NCBI GenBank assembly: GCA_036872755.1
Contig: JAVHNS010000003.1
Span: 3,286,001 to 3,350,000, forward strand
DNA: 64,000 nucleotides
Reading direction: 5' to 3'
Source of the DNA: Orbilia blumenaviensis
Lineage: Eukaryota > Ascomycota > Orbiliomycetes > Orbiliales > Orbiliaceae
In this document: positions 13,401-24,855 of the stretch, in pieces
Layout: each line of letters opens with the position of its first letter
Numbering within the stretch: position 1 is the first letter of the stretch
Program-made: the position numbers and the translations under genes
Notes under the pieces: generated by a model
Told to the model about the DNA's origin: nothing
The model's database searches: none
What the model saw: the letters and a program-made list of their open reading frames with translations, nothing else

Positions 13401-14595
13401 TATCAAATCGAAGATTAATTACCGATAATATTTTTCCATGAAACAAGTTTGGATACGTATTAACCATTGTGAGGACAGCATTAATCTCTGCCGTCCCTCG
13501 AAGAGCCAACCAAGCCTCCCGACTAGCGTCATCGTAAAAAGGAACTGTGGCCGCTTCCAGTATAAGTTCCCTGCTAACCCTGCCTCTTTCGCCATTCGCG
13601 AACCATTTCTCCCTCGCGGCAACCAGTTGGTATAGGGTCTCCGCTCTTGTTACATTTGCGACCGATACATACTTTAGTGTAATAAGTGGCCCATAGGCTT
13701 CCTCCCTCTCTAAAACTTGAAGCCAGCAATCTGCCAACATCTCCCAGCTGGGGCCGGTATTGATCGCCGCTTCATAATCCTTAAGTATTATATGACCATC
13801 AAACGGTGAGATTATCGCCGTCAAATCGCCCTCATCGCCTTCTTTAGAGCCTTCGACAGTCCAGTAAGTTCGTTTATTTATAACCTGAAGGCGATCGATC
13901 AATCTCCAGAATTCTTTGAGGTCTACTACATTGAAAAAACTGTTTTTTTCTTTATTAACTGTTCTTTCGATTTTATAGCGGAAACGACCAAGAATATCAA
14001 TTTCGGGGTCTTTGCGGGGTCGAGGTAACAGTGAATTCCCGATATCATCTTCTTTTTCCTGGTTTATTTGGCCATCGCCGACTGCTCTTTGATACCAGGG
14101 GTCATACGGAGTTTCGCCGAGAGAATGGTCTTGTTCTGCAGACCAGACGGGATCATCGTGATCAAAATCATCCATAGCTATATCCCCATCGGCATCGCCT
14201 TGATCATAACTAGGGACTGACTCATCGTCACCGAAAAAATAGTCGTCATCGTATTCTTCGTTATGATCCTCATTGTAGTCACATACACCAGTCATATCCT
14301 CATCCTCGTCGTAATCAATCTCGTAATCAATCTCGTTTCTTTTTGCGTGCACATTTGCACCTATATACTCGGGTATTGCCCTCCCACGGTATGGGGACAG
14401 ATTACCACTGTCACTTTCATGAATAGCATTATTAGAACAATTTGGGCACCTAGATTCAATGTATGGTGGACCTAACCGCGACGAAACAGGTCGAAGTTCG
14501 GTGTCAGAGAGTACTCTGCAACTTGCAATCCATGGCTGCTTTTGCTCCACAGCTCCAAGAAGCAGAGATAGTAGTAGCCATCGGTAGTTAGCCAT
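10429..14595 (-). CDS. large predicted secreted protein with diverged internal repeats
   Basis: A single uninterrupted frame of 1388 residues from a true ATG. The first ~18 residues (MANYRWLLLSLLLGAVEQ) look like a signal peptide. Residues about 80-165 are Asp/Glu/Tyr-rich, and a second acidic Glu/Ser/Tyr-rich block lies at about 430-500. No known domain recognised. Four segments share a hydrophobic beta-strand pair followed by a helix ending in A-x-W or similar: EMLADCW (about residue 287), EIIYAAW (about 598), DILFASW (about 883) and an equivalent near 1222. They are spaced about 285-340 residues apart, which suggests an ancient fourfold repeat. A basic patch ending KSKKQKGRSK-like lies near the C-terminus. 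An intronless frame of this length under selection is surely a gene; its role is unknown. It neighbours another acidic secreted protein at 9025. Confidence 0.75.
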   Translation of the reverse strand: MANYRWLLLSLLLGAVEQKQPWIASCRVLSDTELRPVSSRLGPPYIESRCPNCSNNAIHESDSGNLSPYRGRAIPEYIGANVHAKRNEIDYEIDYDEDEDMTGVCDYNEDHNEEYDDDYFFGDDESVPSYDQGDADGDIAMDDFDHDDPVWSAEQDHSLGETPYDPWYQRAVGDGQINQEKEDDIGNSLLPRPRKDPEIDILGRFRYKIERTVNKEKNSFFNVVDLKEFWRLIDRLQVINKRTYWTVEGSKEGDEGDLTAIISPFDGHIILKDYEAAINTGPSWEMLADCWLQVLEREEAYGPLITLKYVSVANVTRAETLYQLVAAREKWFANGERGRVSRELILEAATVPFYDDASREAWLALRGTAEINAVLTMVNTYPNLFHGKILSVINLRFDKIEEPSRVDVFLEFRPPENSKNWQAVIGPEGGMDQEFDVSEALDGYGGSNEHEYEGSESGYKELDPHEESEPEVVLESEYEESDGYEESDPGYGGFGADEDIDVDPVYDPNVIVLETSAGSTLNSHPFLYDIVRTTSQVKTGSSYYTEEFQYGAAAESTTIYRISCSRREHELVFLGFGNPEYDTPAGIDRATLALSEIIYAAWLRQGGSSIPLRAITLDMLRKSENSLLAAFNRIKSQPFGNIYSFASSDAGFSKVMPTFLQSFEGKAIKIFIQKYGESLGNLYMHKIEFGNYITREGSFVYLTLKDDKSYQYSRSLEREKLLDIFKTGLNQYVKLALEDNDYRKRLQTLPRRTFMQTPKYPSVKELLGNFKIENTIAGSEKPLIYTSPAQNHLTKFGEYIDYKIFPGFMWERQIRGNPAQKGDIHGLITGVKYPGFRIGPAKPTGLIDTSKGYTVAVNLELKHIVVINVPQGKREAEPPLEDILFASWVKKYGRFVESDLSLFRRKDLGRTRHIRYVSFLELFPQTASLLRRIYRWGGLRFNEQACFSTVRPHEIFVSKTCRRKFRKIIETQKVGESQKVTTRNAPKVGDQRFTNAGYKLAWFLLLATAEGQAATGLFLKYTFPASFRVGIRHICIRWTEEEGEQRPELLFLADHRVGRMIKEFQNSPRHNLDIPQTITDPELRDQFVEGFKTIVSLRMLGIIKMLEPWRGEALIGAAEYDTSPIGEGLALPSDIVSAARQLRRSNIPRMTRVNSTGDGTNATLAPYDFRDWGPVYKNRGVYLGFNVKKWTENIVYEVLVSGTSVRAVIFRTSPRAGLSLGEFIKRLAQIIGKIWSIPTKIKREEGLRHVYYFKLQPKSEQEIFDIWTDLHGNNPAPNHVFLLAKPRYGFFWRDELSGAFENQRFDLALETRFYGLPETRATYLAMELYPRLLVSQSVQDIVVIGTRGQLRLLIVIRTAPEPKTLQSKKQKGRSKIEDLDNDGWGVPG

Positions 14596-15775
14596 CTTAT
14601 ATGGCGCGGCAGCCTCCTAGATCTGGATATTCCTTTATATCAGCATCGCTACTATCTGCACATCGTGTACACAGTCTCTTTCCGTACTTATTAGTGGTAA
14701 ACTAGAACAAATCTTTTCTGAAAAGATATTCTAGATTCATTGGACTTCTTGACTATGGGCGTATTATCGCTGAAAGATGATGTTTAAAGAACTCGATTGC
14801 GTCTTTTATTTAAACTTTGAATAATTGTATTTCAAGAATAGAGCTCTAACTGGATTAATTGTTAAAATTTACTTGATTTTAGAGCTTGTCTTTTTCGCTT
14901 GAGTGTATAATTGTTCGTCTTGATCGACATTGGTAATTACCGAAGTACGGAAAGGGGCTGACTACCGACGGGGAAAAGGGTGCATTTGAATTCCGGGCCG
15001 TCTATCTAACGGAAGCGGTCTTGAGCTGGGCTTCACAGTGGTCAAGGCATGTCGGGGGGACCCTAAGATGTCTCCGGGACATATCAAGATTCTCAAAATA
15101 CGCCCTGTTTACCCTCTGGTACTTAAATATCTAGGTATATATGGATATATACGGCCAATAAAACTAGCGAAAGCAGAAAAAAGGGCCTCCAAAGCAGATT
15201 GAGCAGCAAAACTTACCAATATACAAAGCTAAACCGTCTTTTCTGTATAGAGGTATATCTACGTATACCTATTTCAAAATTGAGGTTGGGGGAAAGTCTG
15301 CGTGCGCCGATTATTTTCTAAAACTTGAAGCTCTTGTGGCTTTTTAAAGCAGGTTTCTTAGTCTCATAGGATTGCAGGGGCTTCCAGAGAGTTACAAGCT
15401 TCTCGTGTTTTTATAGGTTGTATCGCGTGCTAATCCCTCTAACAAAAGCACCAATTCTCGAGCCCCAGGCTAACTAGTTGCCAGTTGGGTGTCAACTCTT
15501 ATTTGTTGTGCTAGCCTCATTGGGCTGAACGCGTTGGTTATATGCATCAACCGGTCCGGAGATACTTGATGCAGCCCTCCAGTTCCCCTTCGAACTAATT
15601 CTACGACACAGCCCCGGCAAGTTATCTACAGCACGCATAGTTTTGGTTAGGCCACGGACGTATTGGAACAGCAAACCAAGCATCTAGTTAGCGTCGAAGG
15701 CCCAAGCCGGTAGTAGCCACCCATCGCACAGGGTTGCTGGAGGCCAACACGTTACACCAAACACTAATACAGCCC
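14596..15775. other. intergenic between divergent genes
   Basis: Region upstream of both the 10429 gene (-) and the 15776 F-box gene (+), so it should hold two promoters. TATATA motifs occur at about 15135-15150. No gene supported; the short frame at 15492-15683 has no recognisable content. Confidence 0.55.
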
Positions 15776-17220
15776 ATGGCGGACAATGAAGGGATATCCC
15801 CGGACCCGGGACCTGAGTTTAAGCTGTCGAAACTTGAGAATCTGCCTTATGATGTGAAGTACCTTATATTGGAGAACCTCCCGGACCACGAAACCCTTCT
15901 CAGGTTCTCACAGTCGTCACGTGTGTTCTACAACATTTTCAGGGGGCATCGTCGCGCTCTGTTCCAACATTTGATGTTCAACGAAGCGTCTGAGTATAGG
16001 GAAGAGAGCTATTTACTTGCCTGCCTGGGAGACCAGTTGTCCAAAGGTATTATGTCGGTTGCGGAGCTCGATATTTTATATCAAACCTATAGCGACAGTT
16101 TGCCACATACAACATATCAAAGCCCCTGGTACTATACGGAAGTCTTGCGTGGCGGAGTCACCCTACGAACCAAAATTTGCGAAAATCACAGGGGGATTAT
16201 ACAACACTGCGAGAGGTTTATGCAGAGAGAAATGAAACCAAGGATGGAGGCACGCCCGCTGAACGAAGATAGGGTAGAACCCCCACCAACAAATTCTGAG
16301 AGGCGGAGGGTAATGCAGGCACTTTACAAAATATGGCTGTTACTCAAGCTACACCATGTCAGAGTGTCAGAGCCAGAGAAATTTGCTGTTTCGAGTGTGA
16401 ATATTGGGACACAAAGCTATCCGTTGCGGGCGGATATAGCACGTTATCTAAAACTATGGGACTACTGGGATTTGAAGGTGGTACAAGTATTATTGCCCAT
16501 ATTTTGGAACGATATGAAGGCAAAATATGACAAACGCGGAGAACATCTGATCCGGATGGCGTTATGCCGACACGAATTGGCCTGTCGAGACGATTGTAAG
16601 CCCCGCCCCGCGTCTCTAAATTGAACATACGATACAAGTTGGCCCATCCAAGCGGCTCTAACCCAAAATTGCTTCCTATAACTGATAATTTGGCTACAGA
16701 TACATATTTTGTGCTATTCTTGAATGCCACCCTTCACCTGTACTTCCCGCATACCGGATTAAAATGGATCAGCAGGTCGTCCAATGAAACAGAGATTAGA
16801 AAACACATTCAAAACGTAGCAGAGTTTCTCTCAGATGAGGACCAGAGATCGCATTTTGAAACATTGGGCGATTTCACAGGCATAGCATACATTTACTTCC
16901 AGCAGATCCATGGATCTACCTCAGGGGAGAATGGGTTTCCAGGCCCGGAAGTATTTGATAGTATCCCACTAAAGCGCCTTTGTCGACCTGGCCGCGCAAT
17001 GGATGAATACACAATGCAAGGTCCGGAAGGAAAGAGAAGATTTCTCAAATCCCTCAATCACGCGAGCCTAGCGCAGGCAGATCTTCAAAGCTGTATGTGG
17101 GATGATTGGAGGTTGGAATCTTGGGGTTATTTTATCCCCAACTTTTCCTCTTCGGGTGTCCAAGCCTCGAGTCGGCCGGTAGATATGATAGAAGACCAGC
17201 TTAGTTCTATTACAATGTAA
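15776..17220 (+). CDS. F-box protein
   Basis: Two exons, 15776-16595 and 16700-17220, flank a 104-nt intron with donor GTAAGC, CTAAC and CTGAT candidate branch sites and acceptor CAG. They give 446 residues. The first in-frame ATG is at 15776; the frame extends upstream only through a TTG. Residues about 18-60 form an F-box (LENLPYDVKYLILENLPDHE then FSQSSRVFYNIFRGHR). The remainder is helical, with HxxxC and W-rich segments but no recognised repeat. Removing the intron joins a frame that otherwise stops shortly after the donor, which supports the model. A role in SCF-type ubiquitin ligase substrate choice is inferred from the F-box alone. Confidence 0.78.
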
Positions 17221-19291
17221 AATATTAGATGAGAAAGCCCACACACGTTGAGTTGAGTGGATGTATCCAAAATCCGGGTTAGCATTACAAGCTTTCTAAA
17301 CTGTTCTAGGTCTATATATCCCCAAGCACTCGAGTATATAATAATATTTGATAAACCAGATGAAGTTTTAAGTCAATGTTGACGTTGAGAACTTGGCATA
17401 ACCGGTATTCTATCATTCCACTGCTAATCCTCAAAATTATATACTTTTCACCGAAATCTGACTTAACTTAGCTAAAGACCTTGACTTCGCCATAGCTAAC
17501 TACCGCCACAACTAGTTAGGGCCAATTTTGGCTCTCACGTCCATGCTATTAAGAAGCATATCTGCCCAGAATATTAATTAACGCCAGTAAGTGAATACTA
17601 CAGCGTGTGAAAACTGGTTTCCATTTAAACATTAATAGAGCTCCCAAGAAAAAAATTTGCGCGTACACATTTGCACTTGAGCTCGTTGAACACAGCCCAC
17701 CCCGTTTGACGTGTGATGTTATGTGCCTTGAAACATAGACTGAGTGTTTTAGATAGACGTTGCAATGGGTAGCTCTCAACTTAAACCTTCATTACATATA
17801 ACTACTCAACTATTTGCACGCGACTCTTTAAGCGATGCACTCCTCTCTAAGTAACACTTATTTTCGACATGAAAGCCGGAGATACTGTGCTTTGGATACG
17901 GCCTAGTGCTGTGGCCCCGTCCACCGGATCTCAAATATAACCGATTTACGGAAATTTACCTCCTAAAACCGAGAACACCGGCCCCGTAAACCAGCCTCCA
18001 CGAACTCGTTCCCGAAACACAACTAGAAACGAGAGAACGGGACGCTGAGTCTGTGTTCCAACTTCCATCACACCCAACGTTGTTGCCCCAAGTTTCATAT
18101 ACTCTACGATCATTTTTCACAACCGGCACACCAACCAAACAACAACCAAGCCCAAAGTTTATAATCTAGCTTATATGGCCGGTCTATATAAGCCGTCCTC
18201 CATAAAGACTGTTTATATGACTGGCCTCTGTTAATTTTGAGCATCTGCGAGCCTGTCAGCTGAGTAGACAAGTCGGCGTGTTTTCAATGCATATAACTGC
18301 CTTAACCATATGTATACCATCCAAGTAGGCACTCAGTCTATGTGGTCTGCTTTATTTACTGAGCAGGCTGGTGACAACTCTTGAAACAAAGAGTCTGTCG
18401 TGGTCACAACAACTTACGCTACCGAGTATTCAGTAATGAGTATTCGGTACATGAGATGGTGCTCGACAGCTAACTCACGAGAGATCACATGGCATTTCTT
18501 CCAGCAGACAAATAACTACCGTGCCACAAGTATGGTATTACAACTTGAATAGGATGTAAGGCAAAATCGTCAACAATAATATCAATACGATATTATAACT
18601 ATAATACGTCCAATATAATTGTCTTAAAACGTTTTAAGAAAGAAATCCAGATGCCATGGTACAGCGTTTGTGAAACTCGAAAATCGATGAAGAATGTTTG
18701 TTTCGTGCTCAGGTGTTTGTTTGGGGTAATGTTTCCAAGTTGGATGTCGTTATTTAGCCATGCTATTAACCCAGCTGTCATATTGCAGCAAAGAATCGAA
18801 TCTAACTATAGATACTCTGGATTCGAGACTGTCATGTATGTCGACGTCATGAGGGCTAGCCAATTTTCGTTTCGGGCAACCTAGTACACAGTAGTACTCT
18901 TTGTAGGGGGTCGGGGTACGGCCCGATTTTAAGTCCGTGACCCCTGCATGCAACGTTCTGGTGTGTTTACTTTTATGTAGTTGTATTATATCCAGGAAAT
19001 AGTGTACATACATAACGTGGGAGCTAAAGGCATCCAAATACGCTGTTTTTCAAGATCAATTTTGTATGTTGGTATCAAGTGGCTTGGGTATTGAGTATAT
19101 CACCACCAAAATAATCTTAGAGAATATAATCGTAATAACGTGGATGATTTAAGATAATTGATTCTATGTACAATATATCCTGTAATTGGATATCAGTTCA
19201 TACCGAGATAAAGTACTACTTAGCTGTAGTATAATACAAACCCTTCTGGTTTGATAATTTCGCATTTTAATACCAGAATGATCCGTCTCTA
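17221..19291. other. 2-kb gene-free stretch
   Basis: No supported coding sequence. Short frames on both strands show no domains. A TATATA-containing tract lies around 18170-18220. It may hold decayed sequence. Confidence 0.5.
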
Positions 19292-21322
19292 TCAAAATAT
19301 CGAGTTAGATTTACGTTGTCTAGTAGTATGTGAAGTTAGTATAAAAAAAGTTGAGAAAGAATTACCTATCTGACCATGGTCTATCTATCCTTTCAAACCA
19401 TAGAATATGACTATCGGGCACAGTTCTGAATGCGTCATTGATTACAACAGGGTTCGACCTCAATACATTTAACCCTATTTTATCTGTCTCATGAGAAAAA
19501 TTGTAGAAAAATGGATGTAGGATGAGCTTTTCAGCATCGGGGGGGCTCAGCCTGCCTATGGAGGCGACTTTGACACCGACTTCCTTCCCCTCCGCGGCTC
19601 GGAAATTTATCATTCTTTCCGGACGACTAGCTGTAGGGCTCGTTCGCATAACACTCTGTGCCGCTTCTCCCAAAATCCGGCACACTTTTACTGTCTCGGG
19701 GAGTATAATCTGTGACAAGTTGCTGGTTTTCAGTACGGGTGCTTACACAAATAGCTCGGGGCACGGCGCGGGTATAGTCTTAGTTGCCATGCGAAAAGGT
19801 AGTACGAACCGCATCTCCTTCCAGATAGTGCGTATCTATAGCGACCTCTTCTAAGTTTGGCCACCCATTTGGGAAAAATGTATCACAGTACGGAAAATGA
19901 TGGTTTGTCATATCCAGTAGCCGATACGGCCCGGAGGCAGACGACATATGTTGAATCCAGAGTCGTTTTAATGATCCCGAAAGCTCCCTCTTAATTATTC
20001 CCCATCCAATCCTACCTTCGTGACGATGGAGAGCAATTACCAGAGTCTCGAGCTTCAATTCTCCAAGGTGAGGTAGTAGGCCATCAAACATAAGGCTGCT
20101 GCCAGTCTCAAAAAGTTGCAATGATTTTAACTTTGGCATACGGTAGACGCTGAGTTCAGATAGTAGAAAGCGGTCGGCGCTTTCGCAGCTATCTAAACGA
20201 AGCATGCGAAGGTTCGAAAAGTTGATGAGATTAGGCGCGCATTCTTCCAAAAACTTGTGTAAGTATGGTATGCCCTCGATATGAAGGTCCTGGATTTTTT
20301 GAAGTGAGAGTTCAGTCCGGGGCAGCGCTATCGGCTTTTTAACATAGCCTCGATGTGTGATAAATCTCTCAAGCTCCGAACCTTCAGGAGTCTTGATGGC
20401 TAACGATTTTAAAGTATCGGCTGAATTCTCCAACATGCTCCATACGTCACCGATATGCCTTGGATACTGCAAATCCGATAGAATCAGAGACTGAAAACTT
20501 GGCATAGTGATTGATTTCAACGTTTCAGCTGTGTTCACTCCATGCTGGAAGAAAAGGGTTATTGGCATGCATAATTGGCGTAAATTCGTCTGTTTTCCTA
20601 GCAAAAGGGAAATTGGGATTTTATTAATACGCAATGGGATATGGCGTCCAACAATACTAGTCCAAATATTAGCTTCTAAGCTTCCGAAAGCTCTCTCGGC
20701 TTTCACTATCGGGTCTTGTTCTGACGTACGCAAAGGAAGTAAGCTGTCCGGGATTCAGCCGCTCTAGTAGGGTTTCTAAATCATCCCTCGAAGCTTTACG
20801 ACTTTCTGAGCCGTACTTCGCTAGGGACCTCGCAGGGATAAGTCCTATTCGGCGAGGCCCAGGAGGGAACCCGGTTATACGTAGTCTAGATATGTATGCC
20901 AAAGCCTGCTGGCTACATTGAGCAAGCTTTCTTACACCGCTGATATCACTACCGCCTTCATTGAGGGCCACGGTGATATCGGTATGAATGTACTCAAGCG
21001 CTATATGGTTAAAGAGTCTGCACGCCTGCCGAAAATTCTGTACATCTTGCGTTGGTAGTTCGGAATCTAAAATCTGCTCGAAACGTCAGATGCTTCTACA
21101 ACTTAAGAGAATTGCTGGCTAGGTTCATGTGGTTTTCTTGCTGAGTCACCCTTTCGAATATAAGCTGTAGAATTTCTGTTGGCAGCAAAGGAGGGCCTAG
21201 AGCGCTAGACTCGGAGATATCTGTGCCCCTTTTCTTCCCCCTTTCCCAATAACCTTTGATGATGACCCAACGACGCGCTGAAGGAACGAGAAGCGCTTTT
21301 TCTCGACAAGTTTCGCGGACAT
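19292..21322 (-). CDS. F-box protein, leucine-rich, multi-exon
   Basis: My model has six exons on the minus strand: 21267-21322, 21150-21204, 20730-21073, 19810-20656, 19366-19709 and 19292-19319. It encodes 557 residues. Best-supported introns are 20657-20729 (donor GTACGT, branch GCTAAT, acceptor TAG), 21074-21149 (branch CTGAC) and 19320-19365 (branch ACTAAC). The first intron (donor GTCATC) and the 100-nt intron 19710-19809 (donor GTTCGT) are weaker, so the start codon and the join to the last two exons are uncertain. The F-box spans the second intron: LPTEILQLIFERI, then ELPTQDVQNFRQACRLFN. The middle part has regular Leu-spaced strands (LKSLQLFE and LGELKLETLVI types), as in fungal F-box/LRR-like proteins. 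The substrate is unknown. If the weak introns are wrong, the coding part ends at 19780. Confidence 0.6.
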
Positions 21323-22001
21323 GATGAACGTTCGGAATATGATCTTGGATTAACGGTATGGAATGACAATGTCTTAATCTTGGAAGGGGCCCAATCAAGA
21401 TATTATATATTAAGACCAGCCAAGTCGAAGTTCAGCTGCGTTAAGGCTACTCGCTTAAACTTGCCCGACCTCGCCACCAAACGTGCTTGCTATTTCGTTC
21501 GAGGCGCAAGCGAAGCGGCTTGGCCTACATTTGCAGGTCCACCAACTCATTGTTGAATGGTAGACTCCCAAAGCCGAGGATTTTTCAATGCATATCCGGA
21601 CACACGTCCATCGATTGATTAACCGAGCGAATATTAATGCCCGCCTCCAGCTACACTTGGGACCGCCAGACTTTCGGCGTGTTTTCTGTTGTGAAAATAA
21701 TTTGGTTGTCTAGTTGGTGGGGAAGGTGAATTCAAGAACATGAAAATACAGGAAGTGAAGAGAAAATGTAGAAATTTTGACAAAACTTCGGTGCGAGACA
21801 AGACAAAACTGTATCCAAGTACTGTGGTGAGGCAGAATTCCTTATGCAGGCAGTATTTGGTGTGCAGGAGGAGCATATCTTGTATTGCATTTTGTGACAC
21901 AACACATTTTAGGCGTACTGAGTTCTACTGGGACGGCTCCGCCGTACTTAAACCCGACCGAGCACAACCAGGCTGTACTGAGCCAGTTTGCGAATCATTT
22001 A

Positions 22002-22083
22002 ATAGCTAATTAGCCTGCGAAACAAGCTAATAGCCCGCCTGTGAACCAGCTAATATAGCTAATAGCCTGCCTGCGAACCAGCC
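22002..22083. repeat. short tandem repeat, about 3 copies of a 21-32 nt unit
   Basis: Three imperfect units share the core TAATAGCC followed by GCCTG and GAACCAGC (first unit truncated and diverged). Seen directly in the sequence. Confidence 0.65.
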
Positions 22084-22679
22084 AGAGTTTTGATGTTTTC
22101 TTGCCCTTTTTATTGCTGGCCAAGAATGCCAAGAAATAACACATTTTTTTTGGTGTAGACCGAGGGTTACTTAGAACCCGACTTAACAGTTTCTGCAGTC
22201 GGGCATAAATGTTTCCATCTTTACTCTCTTTTCCCAAAGGCAGAGACGATATCATTCTCCGAATAATTTAGTCTTATCTCTTTCTTGAATTCACAAATTA
22301 TAAATACAGTCTTTATTCTTGCTCTTTCGCCAAAAGCACACTCTTTTACTGATATATCGACTCAGTCCATTTACTTATAAAACTTGGGCGCTCTGTAGGA
22401 TTGCTATCCTCTATGCTCCGTACCATGCATTTTATTCTTGTATTGTTGATTGGCTAGTTCTTTAGCTGGCAGCATTGTGGAGACCGTTCCAGCCCCACTA
22501 TACCCCCGACACTTTAAATTTCCGATGTCAATCGAAGGGTAATTGTATCATGGATTTATTGGCTGTATTGCGGTGGCTTTACGAGTATACTGGCAACGAA
22601 GTCATGGCACCCCACACGAACTGCAACTGTCTAACATTAATGCCATGAGCCTAAGTTGAAAATTTTCTAGAGGTCCTAG

Positions 22680-22741
22680 GTACGTCGAGGGGTAGTCTCG
22701 GTCCCAGACGCTGTTGACCACGTCGAGGGGTACCTCGGTTC
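22680..22741. repeat. direct repeat pair
   Basis: The 12-mer CGTCGAGGGGTA occurs twice about 38 nt apart, each followed shortly by CTCGGT. Function unknown. Confidence 0.6.
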
Positions 22742-23088
22742 TGATGAGTGTCTAAAAGGATTATATGGTCTACAAGTCTAAAACTTCCGCTTTATACTGC
22801 CGGATTGGCCTTGTTATGGTAGATCGGTTATTGATATATTTATTGTGTGGAATATCCTATTACCACCGCATGCCGTATCCCTTGCTTTGCCTTTCAAGGC
22901 TGACGGCTGTACTATCAGGCCAGGAGTTCTTTGTCTTAAATTGGCTTCCCATGTGGCCGATTCGTTGGGTCGCCATCAAAAACAACCGTTGAAATAGAAA
23001 TCTAGACGCGCTGATCTTGGCCGGCAGCGCATATTACAAGTTAAAAGGATGGTATTGCGTCCTGAATATCGGTATATTATTGCTAATA

Positions 23089-23931
23089 CTACGCGATGAC
23101 CGTTGAAGATATGACGAACAAATCACCCTCCTTGTCAATACGCAGTGATCCAGCCCCAGCCAAATCGCCCCTCTCCCTAACTATATTCTTCAAATCATCT
23201 TCTGAGCCATTGAGCATAATATAGGACCAATGCTTAAACGCATTGGAAGTCCTCCGATACACAACATGATAGTTTGCTTTTGGAGGGTTGCCGCGGCTCC
23301 CGGAGTAATTGTTCTTGAAGAAGGCACACCAAGAGAGCTCGAACATTAAATGCACCGAAGGGTTCGAGTATTTTTTCCGGAAATGAGGTCCTATAAAGAC
23401 GTCGGAGAGATCATTGGCTACGTCGTACTGGGAAATATCGGGGATTGATTCGAAACTAAGTTCGATATAGACTCTACCGCTGTGTGTTGGAGGCGGCGGC
23501 ATAAATAGTTCAATATCCCTAAACGCGTGTGAAAATACGAGACAAAGTTTCTTCGCTTTTGGTATGGCAGCCGCTAGGCTTCCGTCGCTTTCTCTCCACA
23601 GAGCGATCTCCCGGAGTTTATCATAGAAACATTTGATGAATTGACCAATTGCTGGGGTCAATATTGGGTGTTCGCTAGGATTGAAAGTAGCTGAATATTG
23701 ATGCACTGGCAGGCCTCGAATACCTGTTGCTTGATAATATTGAAGGAGCGAAGAAGTATGAATAAGCTCTCGCCATAGTTTACAGACAGCCTTGCAGGAA
23801 CTTGAGAAGTCGAGAAGCGGGACGTTGATCAGTATTTGCTCAAGGATCTCGGTGATTAGGAGAGGGGTGGGTGTCTTTGGAGCCTCTTCGATGACAATAT
23901 TTGATAAACTAGTAATAAATGGCTCAGACAT
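23089..23931 (-). CDS. F-box protein
   Basis: An intronless frame of 280 residues from the ATG at 23931; the frame runs further upstream but only from a TTG, so I prefer the ATG. The F-box is at about residues 24-65: PLLITEILEQILINVPLLD, then CKAVCKLWRELIHTSSLL. The remainder carries beta-like stretches, a PPPP run at about 155 and no repeat domain. The order F-box, then W/Y-rich segment, resembles the protein at 7052, which may be a distant paralogue. An ATGCA-type pentamer microsatellite lies just upstream (23986-24001). Confidence 0.75.
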   Translation of the reverse strand: MSEPFITSLSNIVIEEAPKTPTPLLITEILEQILINVPLLDFSSSCKAVCKLWRELIHTSSLLQYYQATGIRGLPVHQYSATFNPSEHPILTPAIGQFIKCFYDKLREIALWRESDGSLAAAIPKAKKLCLVFSHAFRDIELFMPPPPTHSGRVYIELSFESIPDISQYDVANDLSDVFIGPHFRKKYSNPSVHLMFELSWCAFFKNNYSGSRGNPPKANYHVVYRRTSNAFKHWSYIMLNGSEDDLKNIVRERGDLAGAGSLRIDKEGDLFVISSTVIA

Positions 23932-24855
23932 ATTATATTTACTGAGTTGCTGGCAGTGGGCGTCGAGCGTGAGGTATATGATGGTCAATGCAATGCAATG
24001 GTGCAGGCTGAATGTGTCACCTCAAGGCTGGTGCACTAGCTGCAAGTTGTGGATCCTGTGTGGTATTTTGCTTCAGACAACGCAGAAGCCCTCGTCAAAA
24101 CTGGCCGCGAGCCTGTTGAAACTATGGGGCAGCAAACCCCGTTTCACTCAGATTTGGGGCCTAAAGAGGCTTTCGTCCCTCTTAAGAAGATATGCTCATG
24201 GATCATTTTCTCCATCGTTGTCGTAGTAGGGCGAGAGAGTCAAGATATCCTAAGAACACAGAAATCTGAGTACCTTATGCAATCTAATAAATTTATCTAG
24301 TGCTAATATATATATCAAGTATAACCTATTTGGCTGAATATGCCTTTATCACACACACAGACTGTATTGGTTTATTGATATAGAAGGGTTAACAAGAAGA
24401 TGGGGAGTTAATTATATTGGTGGTGGGTTTTCGAGGGCAGGGAGGCGGGGTAATGGAGGCGCGAGGCGGTTGTAGGGTTGATTGAGGGAACAGAAAATCC
24501 TAGGAAGGTTTATTGACTATTTTCTAACGCGATCAGGCGAATGTCTTGGAGTTCACGTCGTGGCAACACTGCCTTTCTAATATTGCGCCAGCTAAAGCCC
24601 CTAATGTTGGCGGGAGCATATATATACCTACTATGCATACGCGACACCCCTGGAGTTATTTGTGATAACAATAGATATTTATTATATACTAAGAAAATAT
24701 ATACAAGAGTAAAACTCGAAAGGCATGACGAAGTGTATTATGTCGCGCTGAGGTATTCGAGAGGGGTATCCCTGTCAAAGTTTGGTCATAACCGGGCGAG
24801 CATGTAAAGATAGTAATTCTGAATGCAAGCTTATAAGTACTTAGTAGTTATCCAT
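23932..24855. other. intergenic
   Basis: Upstream flank of the 23089 F-box gene and 3' flank of the glucoamylase gene. It includes the short microsatellite at 23986-24001. No gene supported. Confidence 0.55.

Larger units (their letters stand above)
21323..23088. other. gene-free stretch with short tandem repeats
   Basis: No supported gene. It holds the tandem repeat at 22002-22083 and a direct repeat at 22680-22741, listed separately. The frame at 22765-22992 has no recognisable features. Confidence 0.5.
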
